The notes under the pieces were generated by a model. It was not told where the DNA came from and did not search any database. It saw nothing but the letters and a program-made list of their open reading frames with translations. Shown here piece after piece: positions 1 to 12,600 of a DNA stretch of 64,000 bases (position 1 is its first letter; every line of letters begins with the position of its first letter). The position numbers and the translations under genes are program-made. The DNA is from Phycisphaerales bacterium. GTDB taxonomy: Bacteria > Planctomycetota > Phycisphaerae > Phycisphaerales > UBA1924. The stretch is from positions 239,493 to 303,492 of the forward strand of contig JAHDXL010000005.1 in assembly GCA_023382935.1 (NCBI GenBank). The letters are read 5' to 3'.

Positions 1-320
1 GGGCGGGAATGCAATCCGGCCGTTCATGTGTTCTGGAAAGCAGGTCGTGTCACAGGCGTCTTGCACGCTGGGACTTTGCTTCATGTCCGCCCCGAAGGAG
101 GTGGCCGAAGACGGGAATTCTCCGGCCTCCCAGCGTCGCCCGGGATTGAACCCGAGGTGGTATCAGTTTGAATTTCGCGGGCCACATCGGTCAGGGGGGC
201 AGCAATCTTGGACCCGGTCGCCCTGTTCGTGTCGTCGCGTGATCTTCGCGTGTTTCCGTTGGCCGTTTGGGGACTCTGTGCGTCGCTTGGCGTGCCATGG
301 GCGCAGGCGATGGGAGCGGC
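1..320. other. No supported gene at the left edge
   Basis: I see nothing convincing here. One plus frame is open from base 1 to a TGA at 169-171 (about 55 codons), but its composition does not look like protein. A Shine-Dalgarno-like AAGGAGGT at 95-102 has no start codon at a usable distance. The stretch follows the 3' end of the minus-strand DUF190 gene and may hold its terminator, but no strong hairpin with a T tract is visible. Confidence 0.4.
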
Positions 321-662
321 TCACTGTCTCGATCCGGCGCGGTAGCGGCGGACGCGGACCTTTTCCAGCGTGATGAGGCCATCCCTGACCATGCCATCGA
401 CGATGGGGAGCAACTGTTCAATCTTCTCCTCGCTGTCGACGATTTCGATGATGATGGGCAGGTCTTCGGAGAGACGGAGAATTTTGGTGGTGTGGAGGCG
501 GCTGTTGGCTCCAAAGCCCATCGGTCCGCGCAGGACGGTGGCTCCGGCCAGGTGCAGTTCGCGGGCCTTGAGCACGATGGCCTCGTAGAGCGGGCGGCCG
601 TCCCAGCGGTCGCTTTCCCCGATGAACACCCGCATCAGCACGCCGTTCTCTGGAATGTCCAT
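321..662 (-). CDS. DUF190 family protein
   Basis: 113 residues, the usual length for DUF190, a small PII-like alpha/beta fold. The protein opens with a short strand (LMRVFIGESDRWDGRPLYEAI) and has the family GANS and LPIIIEIVD segments near residues 50 and 70. DUF190 genes are often found next to crcB, and here the gene starts 3 bases after the crcB stop, so it is almost certainly translated with it. The biochemical role of DUF190 is not settled; a regulatory or accessory role for the fluoride channel is inferred from linkage only. Confidence 0.88.
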   Translation of the reverse strand: MDIPENGVLMRVFIGESDRWDGRPLYEAIVLKARELHLAGATVLRGPMGFGANSRLHTTKILRLSEDLPIIIEIVDSEEKIEQLLPIVDGMVRDGLITLEKVRVRRYRAGSRQ

Positions 663-665
663 GCC

Positions 666-1049
666 TCAGTCTCCGAAGATGCTTTCGGCCAGGCGTGTGC
701 CCAGCCACACGCCGAGCAGGCCCAGGCCGACACTCAGGACGATGTTGGTCGAGGCGAGCATCCACTCGCGATCGCCAGCCAGCGCAAAGGTCTCCTTGCC
801 GAAAGTCGAAAAGGTGGTGAAGCCGCCGAGCAGTCCGATGAGCAGGGCGACGCGGTATTCCTCGCGTACCAAGATCGGTCCGGCCAGTGCGGCGCCGAGG
901 AAGCCGACGAAGAGGCAACCGACGACGTTGACCACCAGCGTACCAAGGGGAAACGTTGCCCCCCAGGCGTGCTGTACCCACCCGGCCAGGCCGTATCGCA
1001 GCAGCCCGCCCGTTCCGGAGCCGACGAAGATCAGCGCGAGTTTGAGCAA
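666..1049 (-). CDS. crcB: Fluoride channel CrcB/FluC
   Basis: 127 residues with four hydrophobic segments, the standard CrcB/FluC size. The family signature GGFTTFSTF lies at about residues 75-83, and the first helix has the GTGGLLRYG motif. The protein is a dual-topology dimeric inner-membrane channel that exports fluoride. It sits 27 bases downstream of the PhoU-like gene and 3 bases upstream of DUF190 on the same strand, so the three form an operon. There is no room for a fluoride riboswitch directly in front of crcB. Any fluoride control would have to act at the promoter before the PhoU-like gene, where the leader appears to be absent. Confidence 0.95.
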   Translation of the reverse strand: MLKLALIFVGSGTGGLLRYGLAGWVQHAWGATFPLGTLVVNVVGCLFVGFLGAALAGPILVREEYRVALLIGLLGGFTTFSTFGKETFALAGDREWMLASTNIVLSVGLGLLGVWLGTRLAESIFGD

Positions 1050-1076
1050 TTCCGGACTCCCCTGCGGAAATGGGGC

Positions 1077-3304
<2,228 letters not shown>

Positions 3305-3338
3305 GCATCAGATTCCGGGCAGGAGGCGCCCGCATGAT

Positions 3339-3818
3339 TCAGCAGTGCCCACTTTCATCCAAGCGCTCCAGTCGCCCCTTGCGCTTTACGAGGTTCTTGT
3401 AGTCCCACTGGATTTCGGCTGACTTCTTCAGCCAGCGTTTGAGATCCCTGGCGGAGACCTGCGACGCGGCGGTGTAGCGAGCCTCGGCGGCCTTGAAACT
3501 GCCCTCGGGCGTCAGCCCCGGTTCATCGAAGGACTGCCCGCTCCAGAAGAGCAGGCGGACGCCGCCCTTGAGTGTGCTGTACCCGACGATGGGGTTGCCG
3601 TCGAGAAACCAGACGGGGTGGCGGTGCCAGATCCTGCACTCAGCGCCGCGCAGGTGAGCGGAAATGCCGGCGGCCAGCGTTTCGCAGATGGCGCGGTCAT
3701 CCTCGGTTTGTGCCGCGTTGTAGGCGAGAACATCGGGGTGAATCGGTGCGGCTGAGGTGGGTCTGGACGGGTGGGCGGCGGTGGGCTTGGCGGCAGTCTT
3801 CCTGACGGTCCTGGCCAT
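3339..3818 (-). CDS. DUF1801 (YdhG-like) domain protein
   Basis: 159 residues. The N-terminal 35 residues are Lys/Ala/Pro-rich and low in complexity, followed by a DUF1801/YdhG-type fold. Typical segments are IWHRHPVWFLDGNPIVGY and LFWSGQSF. DUF1801 resembles frataxin-like small proteins, and its function is not established. The start was placed at the internal Met because AAGGAGGT precedes it by about 6 bases; the frame remains open 34 codons upstream into the preceding gene. It lies 19 bases downstream of the multi-pass membrane protein on the same strand. Confidence 0.8.
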   Translation of the reverse strand: MARTVRKTAAKPTAAHPSRPTSAAPIHPDVLAYNAAQTEDDRAICETLAAGISAHLRGAECRIWHRHPVWFLDGNPIVGYSTLKGGVRLLFWSGQSFDEPGLTPEGSFKAAEARYTAASQVSARDLKRWLKKSAEIQWDYKNLVKRKGRLERLDESGHC

Positions 3819-3837
3819 GTGCTGGACCTCCTTGAGA

Positions 3838-5409
3838 TCAGGGTAGCGGCGTGGCGCGGCGTTCGGGCAACGCGGGCAGCCCGCTCCCGCCCCGTCGCAG
3901 GCAGAGCAAGCCAGGCACAAGGAACGTCATCAGCGCCAGCAGCAGTCCGCCGCGCAGGAAACGTGACCATTCGGCCCCGCGGGCAAAGCGCAGCAACTCA
4001 GCAATGGAGATTCGAATACCCGTCTGCGAGGCCAGCCCGACGATCAGGTAGAGCGCCGTGCTGGCCGACAGTGTCCATGCCGCCACCCGTGCGCTGGGCC
4101 AGCGGGGTGGGTTGGGCCGAAAGTCTCGACGCGCCAGGATGAGCATGGCCAGCAGCACGGCGCAGACGATGGCTTCCAGCGCGTCAGCGCCCTTGACGAT
4201 GTGCGCGGCCGAGCACGCCGCCAGCAGGAGCGCCGAGACGTGATACGCCCCGCGGCTGCTGGCGTGGAGACGGTGGGTGAGCACCGCGAGCAATGCGGCG
4301 GCTGCGATGCTGGTGAGCACCGAGGCCTCCATGAGCCAGAGCGGCGCGTCGCCGCCCCATATGGTCAGCCGTTCGCCGGCCGCCGGAGTCGCTGCGGTCA
4401 GGAGGATGAAGCCGGCGCCGACCGCCACCGCTCCCGACACCGCCGGCTGACGCCACATGGCTTCATTCGGGCCGGTGTACGCCAGACTGAGCGTGGTCAA
4501 CACGGCCAGTACCCAGGGGAACACGTAGAAGACGAGGCGAAAGAGGAGGATGACGGCGGCGGCCTGATCAGGCTGGCTGCCCGAGCCGGTCAGCGCCAAC
4601 AGCCAGGCGGTGTCGGCCGAGCCGAGTCCGCCGGGCAGCATCGAAGCCATGCCGGCCAGGTGACCGCTGAAGAAGGTGCCGGCGGCCAGCAGGGGTTCGA
4701 GCGCGACGCCGGCGGCCAGGGCGGCCAGCCAAAGGGTGGTGACCGAGCAGCCCCAGTCGAGGAAGCCGACCATGCCCAGCGCGACCGGATGAATAGATTG
4801 CAGGGCCTGGGCTGTCTGCGAACCGCCTTCTCGCCGACGGAGCAGCCCGATCGCCGCGCGGCGGATGATGGCGGTCAAGGCGACGGATATTCCTGCGGCC
4901 AGGGCCACTTGCATGGGCATGGAGGCTCGCCCGAGTGGAATCGGCAGCGCCAGGGCCGCCATCCATGCGATCAGGCCGGCGGTGAAGCCGATGTACTGGG
5001 CCGCGAGTCCGCGTGCCACGGAAGAAGCCCGCAGCCCGCGGCGCGTATACACCAGCACGCGCAGGGCAGGCCCCCCAATCGGGCCGAAAGTGAGGAAGTT
5101 GCTCCACGCGAAGCAGACGGAGCCGACACCCCATCGCACGGCGAAGCCCAGGCGGGGGGCACGGGGAAAGCAGACCGCGTCGTACAGTCCCATCCCCGCG
5201 ACGTTGAGCAGGGCCGCCAGCGCTGCCAGGAGCAGGAAGCGCCAGCGAACTTCCAGCAGTTCATCGCGGACCGCGAGCCAGTCAAGGGCGGACAACTCGC
5301 TCCAACCCATCGCGATCAGCCCGACGAAGAGCGACAGGCCCAACATCGGGCGTGCCCAACGCCACGCGGTCTTCCACGAAGAATGACCTGATGAATCCGG
5401 ACTTCCCAT
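3838..5409 (-). CDS. Multi-pass membrane protein, lysylphosphatidylglycerol-synthase TM-like
   Basis: 523 residues with about 13 hydrophobic segments along the whole length. The first ~310 residues resemble the flippase-type integral membrane region of MprF/AglD/YbhN proteins, with motifs FLTFGPIGGPALRV near residue 108 and MLPGGLGSADTAW near 260. The C-terminal cytoplasmic aminoacyl transferase domain of true MprF is missing and is replaced by additional membrane spans. It is therefore more likely a lipid-handling or flippase-like protein than an aminoacyl-PG synthase. The following DUF1801 gene is on the same strand. The exact substrate cannot be read from the sequence. Confidence 0.75.
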   Translation of the reverse strand: MGSPDSSGHSSWKTAWRWARPMLGLSLFVGLIAMGWSELSALDWLAVRDELLEVRWRFLLLAALAALLNVAGMGLYDAVCFPRAPRLGFAVRWGVGSVCFAWSNFLTFGPIGGPALRVLVYTRRGLRASSVARGLAAQYIGFTAGLIAWMAALALPIPLGRASMPMQVALAAGISVALTAIIRRAAIGLLRRREGGSQTAQALQSIHPVALGMVGFLDWGCSVTTLWLAALAAGVALEPLLAAGTFFSGHLAGMASMLPGGLGSADTAWLLALTGSGSQPDQAAAVILLFRLVFYVFPWVLAVLTTLSLAYTGPNEAMWRQPAVSGAVAVGAGFILLTAATPAAGERLTIWGGDAPLWLMEASVLTSIAAAALLAVLTHRLHASSRGAYHVSALLLAACSAAHIVKGADALEAIVCAVLLAMLILARRDFRPNPPRWPSARVAAWTLSASTALYLIVGLASQTGIRISIAELLRFARGAEWSRFLRGGLLLALMTFLVPGLLCLRRGGSGLPALPERRATPLP

Positions 5410-5542
5410 CCGGGCAAATATTCTCGCCCTCTTTGCCCGGGTCGAGTCTGGAGAGGGCCTGAATCGCCTGATCCCGTGGCCTGCGTCTGTCCCCCCACCC
5501 GCCGTCCGGGGTGTTTCGACCCGGCTGGCGCTGCTCTGCCCC

Positions 5543-5548
5543 TACACT
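5543..5548 (+). promoter_or_regulatory. Putative -10 box (TACACT) of miaB
   Basis: TACACT ends 8 bases before the miaB ATG. No Shine-Dalgarno sequence lies between, so a leaderless transcript is likely. Confidence 0.45.
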
Positions 5549-5556
5549 TTGCCCTG

Positions 5557-7251
5557 ATGCCCGCCCGCACCGTCTATCTCGAGACATTCGGCTGCCAGAT
5601 GAACGAGTTGGATTCCGAACTCGTGGCCGGGCGGCTTGCCTCGCTGGGGTATCGATTGACCAGCGCCAGCGATGAGGCGGACATCGTGCTCTACAACACC
5701 TGTTCGGTCCGCGAGCACGCCGAGCAGAAGGTATGGAGCCGCCTGGGCGACCTGAAGGCGAAGAAGATGGAGCGTCCCGGGCTGGTGGTCGGAGTTCTGG
5801 GCTGCATGGCCGAACGCGACGGACAGGCCTTGATGAAGCGCATGCCGGTGGTGGACGTGATGTGCGGGCCTGGGGAACTGGACAAACTGCCAGAGTTGCT
5901 CGACAACGCGGTGCGCACGCGGCTGTCCTTGCTGGCGGACGAACAGACAGCGATGAGCGCGGGCGCCAGGTCGGCCGGCGTCGCGGCGCTGCAGGGAAAC
6001 GCCTCCCGCCGCAGTTCGACGCTGTCGGTCGCCAACGACTCGCTGGAGATGCTCGACCTGTCGCGGTCGGTTTCGCCGATCGACTCCCAGGCCAAAGCGT
6101 CGGCCTACGTGCGCATCACGCGCGGGTGCAACAAGTTCTGCACCTATTGCGTCGTGCCCTTCACGCGCGGGGCCGAGGTGCATCGCCCGCCGGCGCACAT
6201 CGTCGACGAGTGCAAGCGGCTCGTCGATGCGGGGGTGAGGGAGATCACGCTGCTCGGGCAGACGGTCAATCACTATCGCTTCGAGCACGACGCGGCCTTG
6301 GTCATCGATGGGATCGTGCAGCCGCAGAAGGGGCGCAGTTACAAGGGCGGAGCAAACGGGCATCGGCGTGATCCCTTCGCCGGCGAGCGTGTCACGACCT
6401 TCGCCGACCTGCTGTACCAGATCCACGAGCAGGTGCCGGACCTGCCCCGCCTGCGATTCGTCACCAGTTATCCGCGCGACTTCGGCGATGACGTGCTCGA
6501 GGTCATCCGCGACTGCCCGCGCATCTGCCGCTATATCCACGCGCCGGCCCAGTCGGGCAGCGACCGGCAACTGGCGCTGATGAACCGGGGTTACACGGTG
6601 GCCGAGTATGACGAGTTCATCCAGCGCTGCCGCGAGCATCTGGATCAGCCCGAAATCGGCCGCCCCCTCATGCTCAGCGGCGACATGATCGTGGGTTTCA
6701 GCGGGGAGTCGGACGAGGACTTTGCGCTCTCGGTCGACCTGCTCCGACGGAGCCGCTACAAGAACTGCTTCATCTTCAAGTACTCGCCACGCCCGGGGAC
6801 GACCGCGTTCGACAGACTCCCGGACGACGTGCCGGAAGAAGTGAAGCGTCGCCGCAATAACGAACTGCTGGCCGTTCAGGCCGAGGTCAGCGATGCGGTC
6901 TCGCGTGAGCAGGTGGGGCGCACGTTTGACGTGATGATCGAGGGCATCAGCCGGCGCGAGCGCAAGCGCCGGGGCGTCGATGTCAAGCCGGGCGGCGGCA
7001 TGATTGAGTTGACGGTGGGGGGGCGTTCCTCCGCGGCCGCTGTTCTGGCAGAGGCCGCTGCGGACGCATCAGGTCTGAACGGGCAGGGCGAGTCGGTGCA
7101 ATTGTCCGGGCGAACCGACGGCGACCAGATCGTGTTCATCGAACTGGCGCCCCATGAGTCCAGTCGGGCTGAGGGTCTTATTGGTCACATCGCTCGCGTT
7201 TCAATTGACCGCGCGGAGAGGCTGTCGTTGTTCGGTCGGCTGGAGGCGTGA
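5557..7251 (+). CDS. miaB: tRNA-2-methylthio-N6-dimethylallyladenosine synthase (MiaB)
   Basis: 564 residues; MiaB is usually 440-500. The N-terminal methylthiotransferase domain opens with ETFGCQMNELDSE, and its three cluster-binding Cys lie near residues 13, 50 and 87. The radical-SAM motif CNKFCTYC is at about 191-198. A C-terminal TRAM-type region follows. The enzyme adds the 2-methylthio group to i6A37 of tRNA. The extra length comes from two insertions: a Ser/Ala-rich linker between the first two domains (about residues 130-180) and a basic segment near 245-285 inside the radical-SAM domain. The ATG was chosen because the conserved MPARTVYLETFGCQ starts there, although the frame is open upstream. 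Confidence 0.95.
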   Translation: MPARTVYLETFGCQMNELDSELVAGRLASLGYRLTSASDEADIVLYNTCSVREHAEQKVWSRLGDLKAKKMERPGLVVGVLGCMAERDGQALMKRMPVVDVMCGPGELDKLPELLDNAVRTRLSLLADEQTAMSAGARSAGVAALQGNASRRSSTLSVANDSLEMLDLSRSVSPIDSQAKASAYVRITRGCNKFCTYCVVPFTRGAEVHRPPAHIVDECKRLVDAGVREITLLGQTVNHYRFEHDAALVIDGIVQPQKGRSYKGGANGHRRDPFAGERVTTFADLLYQIHEQVPDLPRLRFVTSYPRDFGDDVLEVIRDCPRICRYIHAPAQSGSDRQLALMNRGYTVAEYDEFIQRCREHLDQPEIGRPLMLSGDMIVGFSGESDEDFALSVDLLRRSRYKNCFIFKYSPRPGTTAFDRLPDDVPEEVKRRRNNELLAVQAEVSDAVSREQVGRTFDVMIEGISRRERKRRGVDVKPGGGMIELTVGGRSSAAAVLAEAAADASGLNGQGESVQLSGRTDGDQIVFIELAPHESSRAEGLIGHIARVSIDRAERLSLFGRLEA

Positions 7252-7331
7252 CGGTAGGTGAGTCGGTTTCCCCGGGGAAGACGCTGTGCCGCGCAGTCAA
7301 GCGCCGGCGTGCAGATTCGGGATATTCTTGG

Positions 7332-7360
7332 TTGCATTGCGGGATTGCTTGTGTTAGCAT
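7332..7360 (+). promoter_or_regulatory. Candidate sigma70-type promoter of the cytochrome c peroxidase gene
   Basis: TTGCAT at 7332-7337, a 17-base spacer, and TAGCAT at 7355-7360. About 45 bases of leader follow, containing a small GC-rich inverted repeat and an AGGAG Shine-Dalgarno sequence before the start at 7412. Confidence 0.5.
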
Positions 7361-7411
7361 GCCGCCCTTCGAGCGGCCGCCACGTTCTCCGGCGGCCAAG
7401 AGGAGCAAACC

Positions 7412-8860
7412 ATGGCTAGTGCCTCCTGGATGCTGCGTGGTGGTTACTTTTTGTCGCTTGGATTGGTTGGGCTTGCTCTGACCTCGCCATCGATTGCGAC
7501 GGGGCAGAGTGCCTCCGAGGTGGTCGAGTCGATTCGCCAGGCGGTGGAAGGTCGCGACCGGAGTTTCCTGCCCCCGCCCCTCACCCAGGCGGACTTTCCC
7601 CCGCGCGACGCGAAGAAGGAAGCGCTCGGGCGTCTGCTGTTCCACGACAAGATCCTGTCGGGAAACATGAACATTTCGTGCGCGACGTGTCACCACTCGC
7701 TGACCGACACCGGCGACGGGCTGAGCCTCTCGGTCGGAGAGGGCGGAATGGGTATGGGCATAACCCGCAACACCGGCGTAGATGAGGACGCGATCGTGGA
7801 GCGTGTCCCGCGCAACGCCCCGCACCTGTTCAATCTGGGCGCCACGCAGGTCACGGTCATGTTCCACGACGGGCGAGTGCAGGTCGATCCTTCTTGGCCC
7901 AGCGGGTATTTTTCACCGGCATTTATGATGCTGCCGCTCGGTCTGGACAGCGTCTTGGCCGCCCAGGCGATGTTCCCGGTGACCAGCGCGGTTGAAATGG
8001 CTGGAGGGCAGGGAGAGAACCCGGTGGCCGACGCGGCTTTGTTCGGCAACCTGCCGCTGGTCTGGCATCTGCTGGCGCAGCGTGTGCGCGGCATCCCGGA
8101 ATACGCCGATCTATTCATCGAGGCGTTCGATGACGTTGACTCGGCGTCGGACATCACGATGGTGCACATCGCCAATGCGATCGCGGCCTGGGAGGACGGC
8201 GTGTTCCGGGCCATCGATACTCCCTTTGACCGCTACCTCCGCGGCGATCACTCGGCCATGAGCCAAAGCGCTATCCGCGGCATGAACATCTTCTACAACG
8301 TGGCCCATTGCGATGATTGCCATTCCGGCTCGCTGCTCACCGACCAGCAGTTCCATGCCATTGGCATGCCCCAGATCGGGCCCGGCAAGCATCACAATCT
8401 TCCGGGGTTCATTGATGGTCGCGATGACATCGGGCGTGAGGGCATCACCGGCGACGAGAACGACCGGCTCAAGTTCCGCACGCCCGGGCTGCGGAATGTC
8501 GCCCTGACCGGGCCTTGGGGACACGATGGCGCGTACAACACGCTTGAGGCCGTGGTGCGGCACCATCTCGACACTGACCTGGCGTTGCAGAACTACGACG
8601 TGACACAGGTGGCACTGCCATCGCGCCCGGATCTGGACGCGATCGACTTCATCGTGCACAATGACCCCGTGCGCCGACAGATGATCGCCCAGGCCAGCGA
8701 GTTGCGTTCGCAGCCAGGCGCGCTCCTGCGCCCGCGTCTGAGCGAGCGGCAGTTTGCCGACCTGATGGACTTCCTCCACGCGCTGACCGATCCACACTCG
8801 CTGGATCTTCGCCACACGATTCCGATGAGTGTTCCCAGCGGGCTGCCGGTCTTTGATTGA
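7412..8860 (+). CDS. Secreted di-haem cytochrome c peroxidase family protein
   Basis: 482 residues. A signal peptide covers about the first 30 residues. Two c-type haem sites are visible: CATCH at about residue 90 and CDDCH at about 300. Near the second site follow the family segments GREGITGDENDRLKFRTPGL and LTGPWGHDGAY. This is the bacterial CcpA/MauG family, which acts in the periplasm, usually reducing hydrogen peroxide or oxidising a partner. AGGAG precedes the start by about 6 bases. No cytochrome maturation genes are nearby. Whether it is a true peroxidase or a MauG-like enzyme cannot be decided from sequence. Confidence 0.9.
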   Translation: MASASWMLRGGYFLSLGLVGLALTSPSIATGQSASEVVESIRQAVEGRDRSFLPPPLTQADFPPRDAKKEALGRLLFHDKILSGNMNISCATCHHSLTDTGDGLSLSVGEGGMGMGITRNTGVDEDAIVERVPRNAPHLFNLGATQVTVMFHDGRVQVDPSWPSGYFSPAFMMLPLGLDSVLAAQAMFPVTSAVEMAGGQGENPVADAALFGNLPLVWHLLAQRVRGIPEYADLFIEAFDDVDSASDITMVHIANAIAAWEDGVFRAIDTPFDRYLRGDHSAMSQSAIRGMNIFYNVAHCDDCHSGSLLTDQQFHAIGMPQIGPGKHHNLPGFIDGRDDIGREGITGDENDRLKFRTPGLRNVALTGPWGHDGAYNTLEAVVRHHLDTDLALQNYDVTQVALPSRPDLDAIDFIVHNDPVRRQMIAQASELRSQPGALLRPRLSERQFADLMDFLHALTDPHSLDLRHTIPMSVPSGLPVFD

Positions 8861-8882
8861 GTCCGGCCCAGTCGCCCGGTCT

Positions 8883-9656
8883 TCAGGATCGTGGGGCCGG
8901 GTCAGCCAGGAAGATGCGCGTGACGTAGCGCATGCAGACATTTCCTTGGGCGTCGGCGTGGTGCGCATGCAGTGTGGTCAGTTCGCCGATCAGCGTCGTC
9001 AGCCGCGGTCCTGCGGTTGGGCAGTACGACGCGCTGCGCGCACGCCCGATCAGCCCCTCCAGCGATACGTGCTGCTGGTGCGGCACGCGATGCTCCCGCA
9101 CGTTGATGAACAAGGCCGACTCCTCAAACCCGCGTCCCTCGTCCATGCGCGATTCAGCGGGGTGATTGTCTGAAGCCTTGCGAATGGCCGCGCTGTAGCC
9201 GGCCGTCAGCGGGTCGTCCGCGTCGCGCGTGTTCCACAGAATGGCCAGGCGTCCGAGTCCGCGCAGAATCCGGTAAAACTCGCGCAGCGCCGCTTCGGGC
9301 TCGAACCAGTGAAACGCCTGCGCACAGGTGACCAGATCGACAGAGGAATCTCTGAGCCCCGTGGCTTCCGCCCTGCCCACCTGCGGCAAAATGCGATCAT
9401 GCGGCGGACAGGCCGAGAGCATGTCCTCGTTTGGCTCCACTGCCACCACGAGCGAACCGCGCTGTGCCAGTTGACGGGCGAAGATGCCCGTTCCCGCGCC
9501 CACGTCAGCAACCGTCAGCATGCCGGGGTATCCCATGCCTTCGAGCACGAGGTCGATGCCGGCCTTCGGATAGTCGGGTCGAAAGCGAACGTAGTCGTCC
9601 ACGACGCCGGAGAACCGTCGCGTGGGGTTCATCTGGTGCAAGGGCTCACCGCTCAT
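8883..9656 (-). CDS. Class I SAM-dependent methyltransferase
   Basis: 257 residues. SAM-binding motif I VADVGAGTGIFARQLAQRG is at about residues 49-67, an acidic motif VAVEPNEDM near 73, and a motif-IV-like segment DLVTCAQAFHWFEPE near 108. These match the Methyltransf_11/UbiE-like group, small-molecule methyltransferases; the substrate is unknown. The gene overlaps the 3' end of the VWA protein gene by 11 bases and is probably translationally coupled to it. An internal Met 9 codons in (MNPTRRFSG) is an alternative start. Its 3' end faces that of the cytochrome c peroxidase gene, 22 bases apart. Confidence 0.85.
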   Translation of the reverse strand: MSGEPLHQMNPTRRFSGVVDDYVRFRPDYPKAGIDLVLEGMGYPGMLTVADVGAGTGIFARQLAQRGSLVVAVEPNEDMLSACPPHDRILPQVGRAEATGLRDSSVDLVTCAQAFHWFEPEAALREFYRILRGLGRLAILWNTRDADDPLTAGYSAAIRKASDNHPAESRMDEGRGFEESALFINVREHRVPHQQHVSLEGLIGRARSASYCPTAGPRLTTLIGELTTLHAHHADAQGNVCMRYVTRIFLADPAPRS

Positions 9657-12600
9657 CGGTCTGCTCCGAAATGCGTTGCTGAGCGCGCCGCTTGGCGGCC
9701 AGCAGGCGGGAATCGTCCGAGCCCGGCTGGCTCGCTGCGCCGGATGGAGCCGAACCGGACTCGGGCTGACGGCGCAGCGCCCGCCTGCCCGCCTCGTAGG
9801 CCTCGCGCCGGCGCTGGCGTGCTTCTTCGGCCAGGCGATTGGCGTCGGCCTGACCCAGTGCTGCCGGTGTTCCGTCCGCCGGCTTGCGCGTTCGCACGCG
9901 CTCGAGCAGAGTGCCCGTGCTCGTCACTGACCGCATCTTCACTGACTCGCGAATTTCGCGCCGGAGGTCGGCTCCGAAACTGGAACTGACGAAGCGGTCC
10001 CACGCCACGCGCCGCGTTCCCACGTCCAGCAGGTACACAATGAGCGCCCACGCCATCAGTGTCGGCCAGATGGGCGTTGATGAGCGCCATGGCTGGAGGC
10101 GATGGCGATCAAAGAGCACGCCGGCCTGTGGCTGCCCGATAGCGAGCACGCGCCCGCCGGTCAGTTCGGAGATCTGGAGCATCAAGGCGCGGTTGGGCTC
10201 GATTGTCGACAGTTCCGATCCCTGCGGCACCGTCACGCCGGTGAGCAGGGGCGCCAGCCGCGTCGCTCCCTGTCGCGGACGTGCGATGACGATGTACGCC
10301 CCGGGTTCAGCGGCGGGGACCGAGCCGGCATATCGCCCCGGACCGACCTGCTCCAGACGCACCGGCACCGCCTGGCCGCCGGGTCGATACACCGTCACTG
10401 GCACATCCAACAGATCCACCGGATGCCCGCCCGAATCCAGCGCGTCCAGTTCCAGTGACAGCGTGCCGGCGCCGACCTCGGCGCGCAGTTCCGAACTCGA
10501 CTCCCGCGGCACGCGCGTCGTGCTGCGGGCTACCCGCGTCCAGAATGTCCGATACCCAGGCCAATCGATCCATCGTGCCGCCCACTGGTGAGCGTCGGAG
10601 GTGAAGGCCACCACTTGCCCCAGGCCCACATTCCAATGGCTCAGGAGCGGATCGCCCGACGAGGCCACCATCGCATTGACCACGTTGGGTTCTTCGCGAA
10701 ATCGCGACATCACCAGCCCGAGCAGCGGCGGGGCGTCTTCCATGCCGACGGCCAGCGGCGAACCTGCGTCGCTGACGCTCGGCTTGAGCAGTCCCTCGCG
10801 GATCAGCGGGCTGCGCACGACGCGCACGGCCTTGAGGAAGATCCGCGGCAGCATGCTCGGGTTGATGACGTTGTAAAACGCGCCCCCGCCCGCCAGCGCC
10901 ATGCGCTCCAGCGTCTGGGTGTCTGCCGCGTCGCCGACGGCAATCGCGGTGACGCGAATGCCTCTCTGCGCCACTTCGGCGCCCAACTCCTCGAGAGTGT
11001 CCGAGTCGGTCGATCGCCCGTCCGAGAGAATGATGATTTGCCTGGTTTTCGCCTCATGGTCGGAGAGTTGTTCGGCTGCGGCCCGCACCGCCGGGCCCAA
11101 GGTTGTCCCGCCGCCCGCGGCAATCGACCGCACCCTGGCGGCCGTGTGTTCCGGGTTAGTGTTCGGTCCCAGCGGCACAACGGTGCGATAGGAGTCGTTG
11201 AACGCGATGACGCCGATCAGATCCGTCTTGTCGAGGCTCTGGATCGCCAGCGCGGCCGCTTCATTGGCCACCTGCTGCTGCGTGCGCATCGAACCGAGCA
11301 CCGATGCGCCCATTGAGCCCGAGCAGTCCAGCACGAACATCAACGCCGCTTCGGGCACGATGACCTGGTCAGGCAGATCCAGCCGCAGTGGGAGGATTCG
11401 CTCCAGATCCGATCCATGCCATCCGCCGGCGCCGAATGAATCGGGCCCGCCGATCATCACCAGCCCCGCCCCCAAGTCACGCACATGCGACACCAGCATG
11501 GCCTGCTGCTCGGGGCGCATCGCCTCGGCCGGCACGTTGGCCAGCATCACCAGGTCGTAGGCCTGAAGGTCGAGCATGTCCTCTGGGAACCCCTCCGTCG
11601 GCACCACTCGCACGTCGACATCGGCCTCGCGCAGCACGTTGGGAAGCGTCGCGCCCGCTCCGGTCGCCGCCCCATTCGACACGCCATCCACGAACAGCAC
11701 CGAGCCGCGCCCCGGCGTGAGCGTGAAGGCGGACGCTCGGTTATTGGCCAGCGACATGTCGCCCACGAACTGCCCGCCGCGACGGTCCGGCACGAACACC
11801 GCTTCGAATCGATGCACCCGCCCCCGTTCCAGGGGCACGTTGATGAGCGCAATGTTGCGGCCGGGTTCCAGGTCCACGATGCGTCCGAACCCCGGCTCCG
11901 GGCCGTTGATGTCCACCGGCTCGCCCTCGCGGGTCAGTTGAAGGACGCCGCGCGTGGCGCTTGTGCTCCGAAGCATCACCCGCAGAGCGACCGTCGATCC
12001 CGGCGCGGCGCGCGGCGGCGCGTCGAGCGACTCAACGATCACCTCCTCGCCCACCATGTGATCGATCGGTACCACGTCGATGCTCAGTCCACGTCCCGAG
12101 ACTGACGTTCCCGCCAATTCGGCCGCGGCCGTTGCGGCGCTGCCCGTCGTTTCGTTCCCGTCGCTAAAGAGAACAAGTCGTCCGGTTGCGTCGGGCGGGA
12201 GCAGGGCGGCCGCGTAGCGAAGCGCCGCCGCGATGTCCGTGCCTTCCACACCCGGAGATTCCAGCGAACGTTCCAGCACGTCGGCCCGCGACGGCACCGC
12301 CGCGGCGATGGCACGCCCGTCAAAGACCACCAGCCCGAGCAGGTCATCCGGCCCGCGGCCCTGCAGGCCCTGACGCAGAAACGCCCGCATCGCTCCCACC
12401 GGGTCAGGCCCGAGATCGCCGAACCGCAGCACCGACTCGGACAGGTCGATCACCGCGATAGTCGCCAGCGACTCGGTCTCACGGACACGCCGCGCTCCGG
12501 CCAGCATGCCCACGATCAGACCGATCAGCACCACGCGCGCACCCACCGCCGAGGCGCGTCGCAGCGGAATCATCGCCCGGAACCAGCGTGCGCCCACCAT

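Noticed and set aside
139..156. A tRNA T-arm-like sequence on the minus strand (TTCAATC loop)
   Set aside because: The stem has a mismatch and no complementary acceptor stem or anticodon arm can be placed at the right distance.
3838..5409. Full MprF lysyl-phosphatidylglycerol synthase
   Set aside because: The cytoplasmic transferase domain is absent; the C-terminal part is additional membrane helices.
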